A program made the translations under genes and the position numbers. From Candidatus Taylorbacteria bacterium RIFCSPHIGHO2_01_FULL_46_22b (GTDB lineage Bacteria > Patescibacteriota > Minisyncoccia > Phycocordibacterales > DSPV01), in assembly GCA_001820875.1 (NCBI GenBank), contig MHRF01000007.1, positions 1 through 59,299 on the forward strand: a stretch of DNA of 59,299 nt. Direction: 5' to 3'. This document shows positions 9,651 through 17,137 of the stretch, piece by piece (the stretch's first letter is position 1; each line of letters starts with the position of its first letter). The notes below the pieces were generated by a model that saw nothing but the letters and a program-made list of their open reading frames with translations, did no database searches and was not told the origin of the DNA.

Positions 9651-9671
9651 TGTTCATATTATTTATGAACA
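9651..9671. promoter_or_regulatory. Palindromic operator between trmB-like and ferritin-like genes
   Basis: TGTTCATA, 5 nt, TATGAACA is a perfect inverted repeat with 8-bp arms. It lies 12 nt upstream of the regulator start and overlaps its likely -10 region (TATAAA on the minus strand, 9645-9650). It is 55 nt upstream of the divergent ferritin-like gene. Confidence 0.75.
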
Positions 9672-9725
9672 GATGTTGTTATTACCCTATCAAACAGATT
9701 AAAGTTTGTACAGAAAGGAAGAAAA

Positions 9726-10265
9726 ATGAACACAAGAAAGAAAATGAACTCCGTGGAATGGTGGGTTGCCACCAAAAGTAGCCCAACTGCACTTCTTAAG
9801 TGGTTGAAGGATCAATATCATGGCGAAGTGACGGCTGCAACAAGAATGCGGGAACTGATCTTGATCTATCCCGCTAATCCAAAGTGGAAACAGACGGTGG
9901 AGACAATCGCCCAACAAGAGGAAACACATGCACAATGGGTGGGAGCTCTTTTGACAGCAAGAGGGGTCCATCCAGAAGTTCTCCAGAAACGTGAACGCTA
10001 CTGGGAGAATACTTTAAAACAGATCACCGATTGGGATACAGGTTGCGCGGTCGCCGCTCATGCCGAGGCTATGCGGTTGGAGCGTATCCGAGCGATTTGC
10101 AATGATCCCGATGCGCCAAGTGATGTGAGAGAGGTATTTGGGAAGATTCTTCCGCAGGAGGAGTTTCACGAGAAAGCCTTCCGTTCTTTCACGACTGACG
10201 TGGCCATGAAGAGAACACTTGAGGGTCACTTGGCAGGTATGAACGAGCTCGGGCTCGTTCCATGA
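9726..10265 (+). CDS. Ferritin-like diiron-carboxylate protein
   Basis: A 179-residue all-helical protein with spaced metal-ligand motifs of the ferritin-like superfamily: Glu in QYHGEV (helix 1), EETH in helix 2, Glu in HAEAMRLERI (helix 3) and EEFHE in helix 4. This is the E / ExxH / E / ExxH arrangement. It may store iron or act on peroxide or another small oxidised substrate; it is not a classical ferritin or rubrerythrin, and no rubredoxin Cys are present. A clear SD (AGGAAG, 9716-9721) precedes the ATG. It stands alone between the TrmB operator and a terminator. Confidence 0.75.
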   Translation: MNTRKKMNSVEWWVATKSSPTALLKWLKDQYHGEVTAATRMRELILIYPANPKWKQTVETIAQQEETHAQWVGALLTARGVHPEVLQKRERYWENTLKQITDWDTGCAVAAHAEAMRLERIRAICNDPDAPSDVREVFGKILPQEEFHEKAFRSFTTDVAMKRTLEGHLAGMNELGLVP

Positions 10266-10287
10266 CTCTAGAAATAGAGTGCTTTAA

Positions 10288-10318
10288 TCAAAGGGTTATC
10301 ACCGCAATGTGGTAACTC
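10288..10318. terminator. Terminator between ferritin-like and HIT genes
   Basis: Imperfect hairpin GGGTTATCAC / GTGGTAACTC followed by TTTTCTTT on the plus strand. A shorter hairpin CTCTA-GAAA-TAGAG lies just before it at 10266-10279. Confidence 0.7.
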
Positions 10319-10324
10319 TTTTCT

Positions 10325-10687
10325 TTAACTAATCTCTGCCTTTATTTTCTCTGCGTTTTCGATCAAATTATTTTTGTCTCCTTTTACTTGGTCAGTTGGG
10401 AACACCCAGATATGCGCGTGGGGAACTTCGTCTCCAACGATTTTTGAAAGTATGAAATCGGTTTTGAATGCTTTTTTCTGCGCAAGTGCAATTTTTTTCA
10501 CTACTTCAAAGTAGTTGCCTGCGTTAGGAACATCCCAGACCCAGCGATAGTGTTTTTTGGGTATGACCTGCGTGTGGCCGGAGGATTGGGGGTGGATATC
10601 AAGGAATGCCAAGAAATTCTCATCTTCATAAACCTTGTGGTTCGGTATTTCTCCGGAAACTATTTTACAAAAGATACAATTTTCCAT
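10325..10687 (-). CDS. HIT family nucleotide hydrolase/transferase
   Basis: A 120-residue histidine-triad protein. It begins with a Cys-rich N-terminus (CIFCKIVSGEIP) typical of HINT-like proteins. The catalytic triad near the C-terminus reads VPHAHIWVFP, an HxHxx form in which the third His of the usual HxHxH is replaced (HAHIW), so the active site is divergent. Such proteins hydrolyse nucleoside phosphoramidates or dinucleotides. It is convergent with the ferritin-like gene; a minus-strand -10 (TATGAT, 10700-10705) lies 12 nt upstream of its start. Confidence 0.88.
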   Translation of the reverse strand: MENCIFCKIVSGEIPNHKVYEDENFLAFLDIHPQSSGHTQVIPKKHYRWVWDVPNAGNYFEVVKKIALAQKKAFKTDFILSKIVGDEVPHAHIWVFPTDQVKGDKNNLIENAEKIKAEIS

Positions 10688-10736
10688 AGATAAAAGTGTA
10701 TCATATCCCTTTTTCTAGCCCTATTCACCAGCGTGT

Positions 10737-10742
10737 TACAAT
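10737..10742 (+). promoter_or_regulatory. -10 of recJ, leaderless arrangement
   Basis: TACAAT ends 6 nt before the GTG start at 10749, so the transcript should start at the initiation codon. This spacing also decides for GTG as the start. Confidence 0.65.
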
Positions 10743-10748
10743 GCACTT

Positions 10749-12473
10749 GTGTCATATAAAATTCGTGAAAAAATTTCTCAAGCTGAAGAAGAAAAACTTG
10801 CTGAATACCCTGAATTAGTCAGACACCTTTTGTTTCATCGGGGGGTCATCAGCAGAGAACTTGCAGATAAATTTTTGCATCCCGATTATTCCCGCGACAC
10901 ACACGACCCTTTTTTGATGAAAGGTATGGAGCGAGCAGTTTTGCGGATACTTTCTGCAATTGCCGACAATGAACGTATCGCGATTTTTAGTGATTATGAT
11001 GCTGATGGAATCCCTGGTGCAGTGATTCTCCACGATTTCTTTAAGAAAATTGGTTTTACTAATTTTGAAAATTATATTCCTCATCGACATGACGAAGGTT
11101 TTGGTCTCAACAGCACTGCACTAGATGAATTGTCACAACGGAAAGCCAACGTCCTTATCACGATTGATTGTGGTGTTGCTGACAGAAAAGAAATAGCACA
11201 CGCACAGAAACTTGGGATTGATGTCATTATCACCGATCATCATCTTCCGCCTGCGGAGGGTGTGCCGCCTGCCTACGCGATACTTGATCCCAAACAATTA
11301 GATTGTCCCTATCCTGACAAAAATCTCTGTGGTTCCGGAGTGGCATTTAAATTAATACAGGCTCTGTTGTTGCGGGCTTCTACCCTTAACCCTGTACCCT
11401 TTACCCTCCCCGCCGTTGGATGGGAAAAATGGCTTCTTGATATGGTAGGCCTTGCGACACTTTCTGATATGGTGCCGTTGGTCGGAGAAAATCGTGCGTT
11501 TGCCCGCTATGGACTTTTGGTATTGCGAAAATCCCCCCGCCCCGGATTGCAAAGACTGTTGCGAAAAATAGGGGTCAATCAGAGAACGCTTACCGAAGAT
11601 GATATTGTCTTTTCTATCACGCCCAAATTAAATGCTGCATCACGTATGGGTTCGGCGCAGTCAGCTTTTAATCTATTGTCGACTGATTCTGAAACGGAAG
11701 CTGCTACGGCTGTCGAAGAATTGTTGCGGCTCAATAATGAGCGCAAAGGAGTGGTGGGGAGTATGTTGCGGGAGATGAAGAAGATAGTTGCAGATAGATA
11801 TCAAGAGGAACCTCGTCTTATTGTGCTCGGAAATCCCTTATGGCGCCCGTCGCTTCTCGGACTAGCGGCGAACACTTTAGTCAAAGAACATGCATGCCCT
11901 GTTTTTCTTTGGGGGAGAGATGGGGAAGACCGTATTAAAGGGTCATGCCGGTCAGATGGATCGGCAGATATGTTCGAATTAATGAAAACTGCTGGAGATG
12001 TGTTTATAGAATATGGTGGACATGCGGCGTCAGGCGGTTTTTCAGTGACGCCGGAAAAAATACACTTTCTCGAGGAGGTTCTTCTTGGGGCATACACACA
12101 ACTTAACAGTGTTCCCGTGGCAACACGTTCGAATAATTTAATTATCGACCGAGAAATTTCGGTGGATGAAGTGACCCTTCCGGTATACCGGTTGCTTGAA
12201 CAGCTTTCTCCGTTTGGTATGGGGAACGCCAAACCAGTTTTTTTGTTGCGGAACGTTCCGGTGCAGTCAGCTCGTTTGTTTGGCAAAGAGAAAAATCATC
12301 TAGAAGTTTCATTCGCGCGAGCAAACGGCGGAGTTCTTAAAGCAATTAAATTTTTTGCAGAGGAAGGGGAATCTCCGAAAGCGGGGGACAAAAAAGATGC
12401 AGTGGTTTCCGTTGAGCTTTCGTCATTTGCTGGGAGAAGCGAGTTGCGGCTCCGTCTCATTGACCTTGTCTGA
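10749..12473 (+). CDS. recJ: Single-stranded-DNA-specific exonuclease RecJ
   Basis: 5'-3' exonuclease acting on single-stranded DNA in recombination and repair. Domains run in order: DHH phosphoesterase (IFSDYDADGIPGA near residue 80; IDCGVAD near 140; TDHHLP near 165), DHHA1 (GGHAASGGF near 420) and a C-terminal OB fold. GTG start. Length 574 aa is normal. Residues about 211-220 (TLNPVPFTLP) are encoded by a four-copy heptamer repeat and look like a small surface insertion in the DHH domain. It stands next to a pair of orphan membrane genes. Confidence 0.95.
   Translation: MSYKIREKISQAEEEKLAEYPELVRHLLFHRGVISRELADKFLHPDYSRDTHDPFLMKGMERAVLRILSAIADNERIAIFSDYDADGIPGAVILHDFFKKIGFTNFENYIPHRHDEGFGLNSTALDELSQRKANVLITIDCGVADRKEIAHAQKLGIDVIITDHHLPPAEGVPPAYAILDPKQLDCPYPDKNLCGSGVAFKLIQALLLRASTLNPVPFTLPAVGWEKWLLDMVGLATLSDMVPLVGENRAFARYGLLVLRKSPRPGLQRLLRKIGVNQRTLTEDDIVFSITPKLNAASRMGSAQSAFNLLSTDSETEAATAVEELLRLNNERKGVVGSMLREMKKIVADRYQEEPRLIVLGNPLWRPSLLGLAANTLVKEHACPVFLWGRDGEDRIKGSCRSDGSADMFELMKTAGDVFIEYGGHAASGGFSVTPEKIHFLEEVLLGAYTQLNSVPVATRSNNLIIDREISVDEVTLPVYRLLEQLSPFGMGNAKPVFLLRNVPVQSARLFGKEKNHLEVSFARANGGVLKAIKFFAEEGESPKAGDKKDAVVSVELSSFAGRSELRLRLIDLV
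11382..11409. repeat. Heptamer repeat ACCCTNN x4 inside recJ
   Basis: ACCCTTA, ACCCTGT, ACCCTTT and ACCCTCC follow each other without gaps. The 28 nt lie within the coding frame and give a Pro/Leu/Thr-rich stretch. Confidence 0.85.
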
Positions 12474-12531
12474 TTCCTCTGGTAGTGTTTTTTTAAACCT
12501 CTCAACCCTAACCTTTACCTACGGAGGATTT

Positions 12532-12954
12532 ATGTTCCTTGTTGGCATGCGACTTTCACGGATTGGCACAACGGTCATCTTTCTATCGGGCGTACTCATG
12601 GTTCTGTTGCTGTGTGCGCCGTACGGTTCAGTAGCCACTCTTCCACACAACCTTGCACTGGGTTCCATGGTAATCGGGTGTGTTCTTTTCCTCACCGGCC
12701 AAGGGAGTATCTATTTTAGCCGGGATGGGTTTCAGTTGGAATCCATTGCGGTTGCCTGCATCGAATGTGGCAAATATATCGGTTTAGCCACACTCATACT
12801 TGGACTATGTCTGGTCGTTGTGTATCTCACCGAAGGAGTTTGGTGGTGGCCTCCCATTTTTGCTTTTTGGGCAATGGTAGGCGGTTTGGGTCTTGCACTC
12901 GTTGCAATAACTGTCGGTTTTGTTTTGCTTGTCTTCGTGCACCCCAACGCCTGA
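12532..12954 (+). CDS. Orphan membrane protein, copy 1 of a tandem pair
   Basis: No recognised family. The 140 residues contain four hydrophobic segments (about 8-30, 38-58, 75-98, 108-135), so it is probably an inner-membrane protein. The start is fixed by a strong SD (GGAGG, 12523-12527) placed 4 nt before ATG; longer upstream extensions would overlap recJ. A near-identical 40-nt leader precedes a second 140-aa gene 586 bp downstream, and both genes end in similar CTCCCCGC/GCGGGGAG terminators. Both proteins begin MF.V..RL.RIG but are otherwise weakly similar. Confidence 0.75.
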   Translation: MFLVGMRLSRIGTTVIFLSGVLMVLLLCAPYGSVATLPHNLALGSMVIGCVLFLTGQGSIYFSRDGFQLESIAVACIECGKYIGLATLILGLCLVVVYLTEGVWWWPPIFAFWAMVGGLGLALVAITVGFVLLVFVHPNA

Positions 12955-12967
12955 CAAGTATTTCTTC

Positions 12968-13006
12968 ACTCCCCGCTGGCTCGCGCCCGCGGGGAGGTCT
13001 TTTTTT
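12968..13006 (+). terminator. GC-rich terminator after orphan copy 1
   Basis: CTCCCCGC and GCGGGGAG form a stem around a 12-nt loop, followed by GTCTTTTTTT. Confidence 0.85.
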
Positions 13007-13117
13007 ACACAAATTTTCCCCGATTCTGACTGTAGACTAATCCTGTTGTTCTCATATAAGTTTTTTGTTAGTGTGGTATCGAACCTCTCAACCTCAACCT
13101 TTACCTATGGAGGACTT

Positions 13118-13540
13118 ATGTTCGTTGTCTCGTTTCGTCTGATGCGAATCGGTGTCTGGCTGTTTGGGATTTCGTGCGTACTGCTTGCAGGGCTGTACAT
13201 TGAAAATGTCCCTACGGTGCCCTACATTCACAGCGCGTTGAGTTATGCCGCGGCCGGTGGTTTCGGCCTGATCTTGGCAGGGGTAATCGGCTGGGTATTC
13301 CTTGAACGCGATTGGACACTCGATTTGTGCGGACGATTCCTTGTGCGGTGGGCAGGAGCCGTCTTTGTTTGCTCGTTTTTTCTTGTTCTGAGTAACGTCA
13401 TTGTGCTCCTATGCCGAGGTGTTTTATGGTTTCCTCGCGAGGCGTTCACATGGACGATTGGTTTCCTCGTTGTCAGTTCAGCGTTGGTAATGATGGGGAT
13501 TCTTTTCGTCTTGATTCCCAAGATCCGAACGCTCAACTGA
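13118..13540 (+). CDS. Orphan membrane protein, copy 2 of a tandem pair
   Basis: Unrecognised 140-residue membrane protein with four hydrophobic segments, the same length and N-terminal pattern (MFVVSFRLMRIG) as the gene at 12532. The start is set by SD GGAGG (13109-13113). The leader is almost identical to that of copy 1, whereas the protein sequences have diverged strongly, suggesting an old duplication with the 5' region under separate constraint. A possible -10 (TATAAG, 13055-13060) lies about 60 nt upstream. Confidence 0.75.
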   Translation: MFVVSFRLMRIGVWLFGISCVLLAGLYIENVPTVPYIHSALSYAAAGGFGLILAGVIGWVFLERDWTLDLCGRFLVRWAGAVFVCSFFLVLSNVIVLLCRGVLWFPREAFTWTIGFLVVSSALVMMGILFVLIPKIRTLN

Positions 13541-13552
13541 TGTCTCCTTTTT

Positions 13553-13585
13553 GCTCCCCGCAGGGCTTTGCCCGCGGGGAGTTTC
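13553..13585 (+). terminator. GC-rich terminator after orphan copy 2
   Basis: CTCCCCGC and GCGGGGAG stem with a 12-nt loop and a short T-rich tail; matches the terminator of copy 1. Confidence 0.8.
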
Positions 13586-13594
13586 GTTTCGAGA

Positions 13595-13603
13595 TGCTAT
13601 AAT
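13595..13603 (+). promoter_or_regulatory. Extended -10 upstream of rnhA
   Basis: TGCTATAAT with a full extended -10 (hexamer 13598-13603), 24 nt before the rnhA ATG. A GTG at 13608 opens a 7-codon frame whose TGA overlaps that ATG (ATGA). Confidence 0.7.
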
Positions 13604-13627
13604 TCCTGTGTCTTCAATTCTATATTC

Positions 13628-14305
13628 ATGATTCCAAATCCCATTCTCATATTTACCGATGGTGCGTCAAAAGGAAATCCCGGATCTGGTGGATGGGGCG
13701 CAATTGTCGCGTCTGATGATTCTGTACAAGAATTCGGAGGGCGGGAGGACCATACCACTAACAATCGTATGGAGTTATCCGCAGCGATAAACGCTCTTTC
13801 CAAAATTCCAAATTCCAAATTCCAAATTCTTTTATACTCCGACTCCTCTTACGTAGTTAACGGCATTACCAAATGGGTACATGGGTGGAAGAAAAACGGT
13901 TGGCAGACCGCCACAAAAAAGCCAGTGGAGAATCAGGATCTGTGGGAACAATTGTCGGGACTGGCCGAAGGCCGTTCTATTGAATGGAAACGTATCGCAG
14001 GTCATGCGGATACTCCGGCAAATACTCGCGCGGATGAAATCGCGTCGGCGTTTGCAGATGGTGAATCTCCACAATTGTTTTCTGGTTCGCAATCAGAATA
14101 TAAAATTGACCTCTCTATTATCGGGGTGCAGAGTGGCGGACGGCGACAGTCTCCTTATGCATATGTATCGCTTGTGGACGGAAAAATTGAAACGCATCAG
14201 ACATGGGGTGAATGCGAGCGGAGGGTAAAAGGGAAAACCGCGCGATATAAAAAAGTTTTTTCAAAAGAAGAGGAAGATAGAGTGATTGCCGATTTTAAAA
14301 AGTAA
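13628..14305 (+). CDS. rnhA: Ribonuclease HI with C-terminal viroplasmin-like extension
   Basis: Degrades RNA in RNA-DNA hybrids. The RNase H fold (residues 1-145) has all four acidic ligands: Asp in FTDGASKGNPG, Glu in NRMELSAA, Asp in YSDSSYV, and Asp in NTRADEIA. A further ~80 residues follow; the C-terminal part (YAYVSLVDG, TWGECERRVKGK, YKKVFSKEEE) resembles the caulimovirus VI/viroplasmin-like domain that normally sits at the N-terminus of other RNases H. ATG 13628 is the first codon giving a standard N-terminus. A heptamer repeat falls inside the coding region near residue 60. It is followed closely by comEC. Confidence 0.88.
   Translation: MIPNPILIFTDGASKGNPGSGGWGAIVASDDSVQEFGGREDHTTNNRMELSAAINALSKIPNSKFQILLYSDSSYVVNGITKWVHGWKKNGWQTATKKPVENQDLWEQLSGLAEGRSIEWKRIAGHADTPANTRADEIASAFADGESPQLFSGSQSEYKIDLSIIGVQSGGRRQSPYAYVSLVDGKIETHQTWGECERRVKGKTARYKKVFSKEEEDRVIADFKK
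13805..13829. repeat. Heptamer repeat ATTCCAA inside rnhA
   Basis: ATTCCAA occurs three times in a row, followed by ATTC, within the rnhA frame (encoding IPNSKFQIL). Confidence 0.9.
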
Positions 14306-14316
14306 TCGCAAGCGGT

Positions 14317-15858
14317 ATGAGACGGAACGTGTTTGAGATGATTGTCAGCGCGTTTCTCATCGGGGTCTTTCTACGTTCCTTTTTTGAGCTCTCATTTTAT
14401 ACGATTCTTTTTCTTTTTTTTCTCGCCTGTGTTTTTCTTGCGTACGGATTTTTCAGTAAGCAGGGCAGAGAGCGGAGATTATTTTTTCTGATCCCTCTTT
14501 TCTTTCTCTGCGCGCTCTTGGGAGCTATACGCTATGAACTTTCTGAACCTCATTCAAGCGTGCTTGGACAATTTATAGGCGAGACAGTTATTTTAGAAGG
14601 TACAATTTCAGGTGAACCCGACAGACGAGATACAAATACAGTGCTTGCGGTGCGAGTCGATGTGGTGCAGGTCAACCAGCAATTATTGAAAACAAGAGAA
14701 TTGATACGCATTAGTGCGCCAATCTACCCCGAGTTTCTCTATGGTGATCGGATACGTGTACGAGGAGTTGTTGAAAAGCCGGAGAATTTTGAGACTGATT
14801 CGGGGCGTATATTTGACTATCAATCATATCTGGCAAAGGAAGGCGTCTATTATCAGATTTCTCGTCCGGTTATCACATTTATTGAGCATGGGCAGGGGAA
14901 TCCTATTGCATCGTATCTCTTTCAATTTAAACATGCATTGCTTGCATCCAGCGCTCGTGTGATTCCTGACCCTGAACACGGTCTTTTAGCGGGATTGTTG
15001 TTTGGGGAGAAACATTCGATTGGCGATGATTTTTCTGAATTGTTTCGGAAATCAGGCCTAGTTCACATTGTGGTACTTTCAGGATTCAACCTTACTATCG
15101 TGGCGTACGCACTGATGTACTTGTTTTCGTTTCTGCCACGGACACTATCAGTCGGTGCCGGTGGGCTTGGAATACTTGCATTTACCATTATGACTGGTGC
15201 GTCCGCCACTGCCGTACGAGCCGCCCTTATGGCAGGAATTGCGCTCTTGGCAAAAGTAACTGCGCGCGCTTATCGTATCAAACGGGCGCTTTTTCTCGCG
15301 GCGCTTAGTATGATTCTCTACAATCCTAAGCTTTTGGTGTTTGATCCCTCGTTCCAATTAAGTTTTCTTGCCACTATCGGCTTGGTGTATTTCTCGCCAT
15401 TTGTTGAGAAGAAAATCTGTTTTGTGCCAGAACGGTTTGGGTTGCGGGAAATTGTTGCTGCCACACTTTCAACGCAACTATTTGTATTACCTCTCCTGAT
15501 TAATTTGTCGGGCACCGTATCTCTCATTGGGATATTTGCAAACATAGCTGTGTTGCCAATGATTCCGATTACTATGTTTTTCGGTGCACTGGCTAGTTTT
15601 GCAGGCTTACTACATACCGTACTTGCCACGCCCTTTGGGTACGCAGCATATTTTTTGCTCCATTACGAAATACTTGCAGCGGAATTTTTTGGAAATCTGC
15701 CACTTGCAGCGGTTTCTGTGCCGTCACTGCCCACGTGGGTGATAGTACTTTCCTATCTTGCTCTAGGAGCGTTTATTTATCGTTTATACCGAAAGAAAGA
15801 GGGCAGGTCTACTTTGCCGTTGCCCGCGAGAAATTTTTCTCAATCGCATTCCAATTGA
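14317..15858 (+). CDS. comEC: ComEC/Rec2 membrane channel, N-terminal and competence domains only
   Basis: DNA-uptake channel of the inner membrane. The 513 residues cover N-terminal helices, an OB-like DUF4131 domain (about 70-165) and the multi-helix Competence domain (LVHIVVLSGFNLTIVAY near 255; GASATAVRAALMAGIALLA near 300). The metallo-beta-lactamase domain that usually completes ComEC is missing here and is encoded separately at 17138. It lies 11 nt after rnhA and overlaps the convergent sod gene by 50 nt tail to tail. Together with the pilus operon it points to natural DNA uptake. Confidence 0.93.
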   Translation: MRRNVFEMIVSAFLIGVFLRSFFELSFYTILFLFFLACVFLAYGFFSKQGRERRLFFLIPLFFLCALLGAIRYELSEPHSSVLGQFIGETVILEGTISGEPDRRDTNTVLAVRVDVVQVNQQLLKTRELIRISAPIYPEFLYGDRIRVRGVVEKPENFETDSGRIFDYQSYLAKEGVYYQISRPVITFIEHGQGNPIASYLFQFKHALLASSARVIPDPEHGLLAGLLFGEKHSIGDDFSELFRKSGLVHIVVLSGFNLTIVAYALMYLFSFLPRTLSVGAGGLGILAFTIMTGASATAVRAALMAGIALLAKVTARAYRIKRALFLAALSMILYNPKLLVFDPSFQLSFLATIGLVYFSPFVEKKICFVPERFGLREIVAATLSTQLFVLPLLINLSGTVSLIGIFANIAVLPMIPITMFFGALASFAGLLHTVLATPFGYAAYFLLHYEILAAEFFGNLPLAAVSVPSLPTWVIVLSYLALGAFIYRLYRKKEGRSTLPLPARNFSQSHSN

Positions 15859-16408
15859 GGTTTGCAAAGAAATCTTCGACATACTGTTTTTTTCCGCTTG
15901 GTTGATAGTCGGCAACAAAGGAATGTTCCCACATATCAAGCGCAAGGATTGTCTGACAGCCATTAAGTTGGCCAAGGTGCTGTTCGTCTACCCACACATT
16001 GAGAAGCCGTTTAGTCAGAGGATCATACACAAGTAGTGCCCAGCCGATACCGCGAGTGAGTGCAATTGCTTTGAAACGATTAAGCCATGCGTTAAATGAT
16101 CCCACAGTTTCCTCAAGTGCTTTTCTAAGAGAACTGGTGGGGGCAAGTGGGGTCGAACCACTTTCGAGAGATTCAAAATAGTATTCATGATTGACCATGC
16201 CGTTGAATTCAAAGCTGAACCGGCGTTGCAATTCCCCAAGTTCGTACGCATATTTTTCGGCGTCTGTTGCAAGCTCATCAATATGTTCAAGAATTAAGTT
16301 CGCGTGTTTGACATACCCCGCATAGAGCTTGAGATGTTCTTCAATTGTTTTTTTTGAAATTCCTTTTAGATCAGGAATAGTAAATTTTGCTTCAGTAAAT
16401 TTTTTCAT
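15809..16408 (-). CDS. Fe/Mn-type superoxide dismutase
   Basis: Converts superoxide to peroxide and oxygen. The metal ligands are visible: His in helix 1 (YVKHANLI), His in FNGMVNHEYYF, and the Asp and His of DMWEHSF; the helix GIGWALLVYD is also typical. The C-terminus (DYQPSGKKQYVEDFFANLNW) matches the family. At 199 aa the length is normal; no signal peptide, so it is cytoplasmic. Fe versus Mn use cannot be read confidently. A minus-strand extended -10 (TGCTATACT) lies at 16438-16446. The gene sits between the two halves of comEC on the opposite strand. Confidence 0.93.
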   Translation of the reverse strand: MKKFTEAKFTIPDLKGISKKTIEEHLKLYAGYVKHANLILEHIDELATDAEKYAYELGELQRRFSFEFNGMVNHEYYFESLESGSTPLAPTSSLRKALEETVGSFNAWLNRFKAIALTRGIGWALLVYDPLTKRLLNVWVDEQHLGQLNGCQTILALDMWEHSFVADYQPSGKKQYVEDFFANLNWNAIEKNFSRATAK

Positions 16409-16437
16409 GAAAAGGTTTTAAATAGTAAGTGATATAC

Positions 16438-16446
16438 AGTATAGCA
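16438..16446 (-). promoter_or_regulatory. Extended -10 of the sod gene
   Basis: On the minus strand TGCTATACT lies about 30 nt upstream of the sod ATG. No convincing -35 was seen. Confidence 0.65.
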
Positions 16447-16469
16447 AATTGACATTTTCAGACTCGGGC

Positions 16470-16486
16470 GTACCCTGATAGGGTAC
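16470..16486. promoter_or_regulatory. 17-bp perfect palindrome between sod and an orphan gene
   Basis: GTACCCT GAT AGGGTAC: 7-bp arms with a 3-nt centre. It sits between divergent genes, 62 nt upstream of the sod start and 40 nt before the orphan at 16526, as expected of an operator. No adjacent T-tract, so not a terminator. Confidence 0.6.
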
Positions 16487-16525
16487 TTCACTTCAACCCT
16501 TAAACTCTCGACCCAAAGGAAGACT

Positions 16526-17065
16526 ATGAGTTCTTTGAAAGAGTTAGACCTTGATCAGCCGTATGGCGATCATGAGCTTCGTTCTTTTCCCGTTCGCCGC
16601 GCGTTGACCCTCACAGACATTCTGGCGAAACCCCTGTACTGTTCCCTTTTTGCTCTCATCACACTCGGGTCTGTCACCAGTTTCATCTTTTTTGTGCGAC
16701 AGTACTTCAAGTACGATGTGCATTACACCACTGACCGGTTCTCTCTACTGTTCTGGTCTTTGGAACTCCCATTCGCAATCTCTCGTCTGTGGGATTGGTT
16801 GCTTGGACCAATCTCTATCGCACTCATTGTCTTCGTACGGACTAGGCAATTCTTTGCCGAAGAAGCCAATGAAGATTTATTCGGGTCCCTGCTTTTGACA
16901 CTACTCAACAGTAGTATCTTCTGCGGTTTTCTCGGCGGAATGATTTGGGGAGTGCCGAGTTTCTTCTCGACCCTTGCCACTACGTTCCTTGGTGCGGTTA
17001 TTGTTTGCATCGGGGGTCTGCTTGTTCTTTTCCTGCCTTCACTGCGCAGGAGACCACCAGCCTGA
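16526..17065 (+). CDS. Orphan membrane protein
   Basis: No recognised family. The 179 residues start with a hydrophilic N-terminus and contain about four hydrophobic segments (35-58, 85-105, 120-140, 143-172), then a basic tail RRRPPA. The start is supported by an SD (AAAGGA, 16515-16520) five nt before ATG. The pyrimidine-rich leader (CAACCC then AAAGGAAG) resembles the leaders of the orphans at 12532 and 13118. A 17-bp palindrome lies upstream. It stands between sod and the ComEC-type nuclease gene. Confidence 0.7.
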   Translation: MSSLKELDLDQPYGDHELRSFPVRRALTLTDILAKPLYCSLFALITLGSVTSFIFFVRQYFKYDVHYTTDRFSLLFWSLELPFAISRLWDWLLGPISIALIVFVRTRQFFAEEANEDLFGSLLLTLLNSSIFCGFLGGMIWGVPSFFSTLATTFLGAVIVCIGGLLVLFLPSLRRRPPA

Positions 17066-17125
17066 TGTCACTTTGTTTGCTACTGCCTCCGGTACCATGC
17101 GTATCGGAGGTGTTCTTTTTTGGAG

Positions 17126-17131
17126 TATACT
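17126..17131 (+). promoter_or_regulatory. -10 of the ComEC metallo-beta-lactamase gene, leaderless
   Basis: TATACT ends 6 nt before the ATG at 17138, which also decides for that start over the in-frame GTG-type codon at 17120 inside the promoter. Confidence 0.65.
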
Positions 17132-17137
17132 TTTTAC

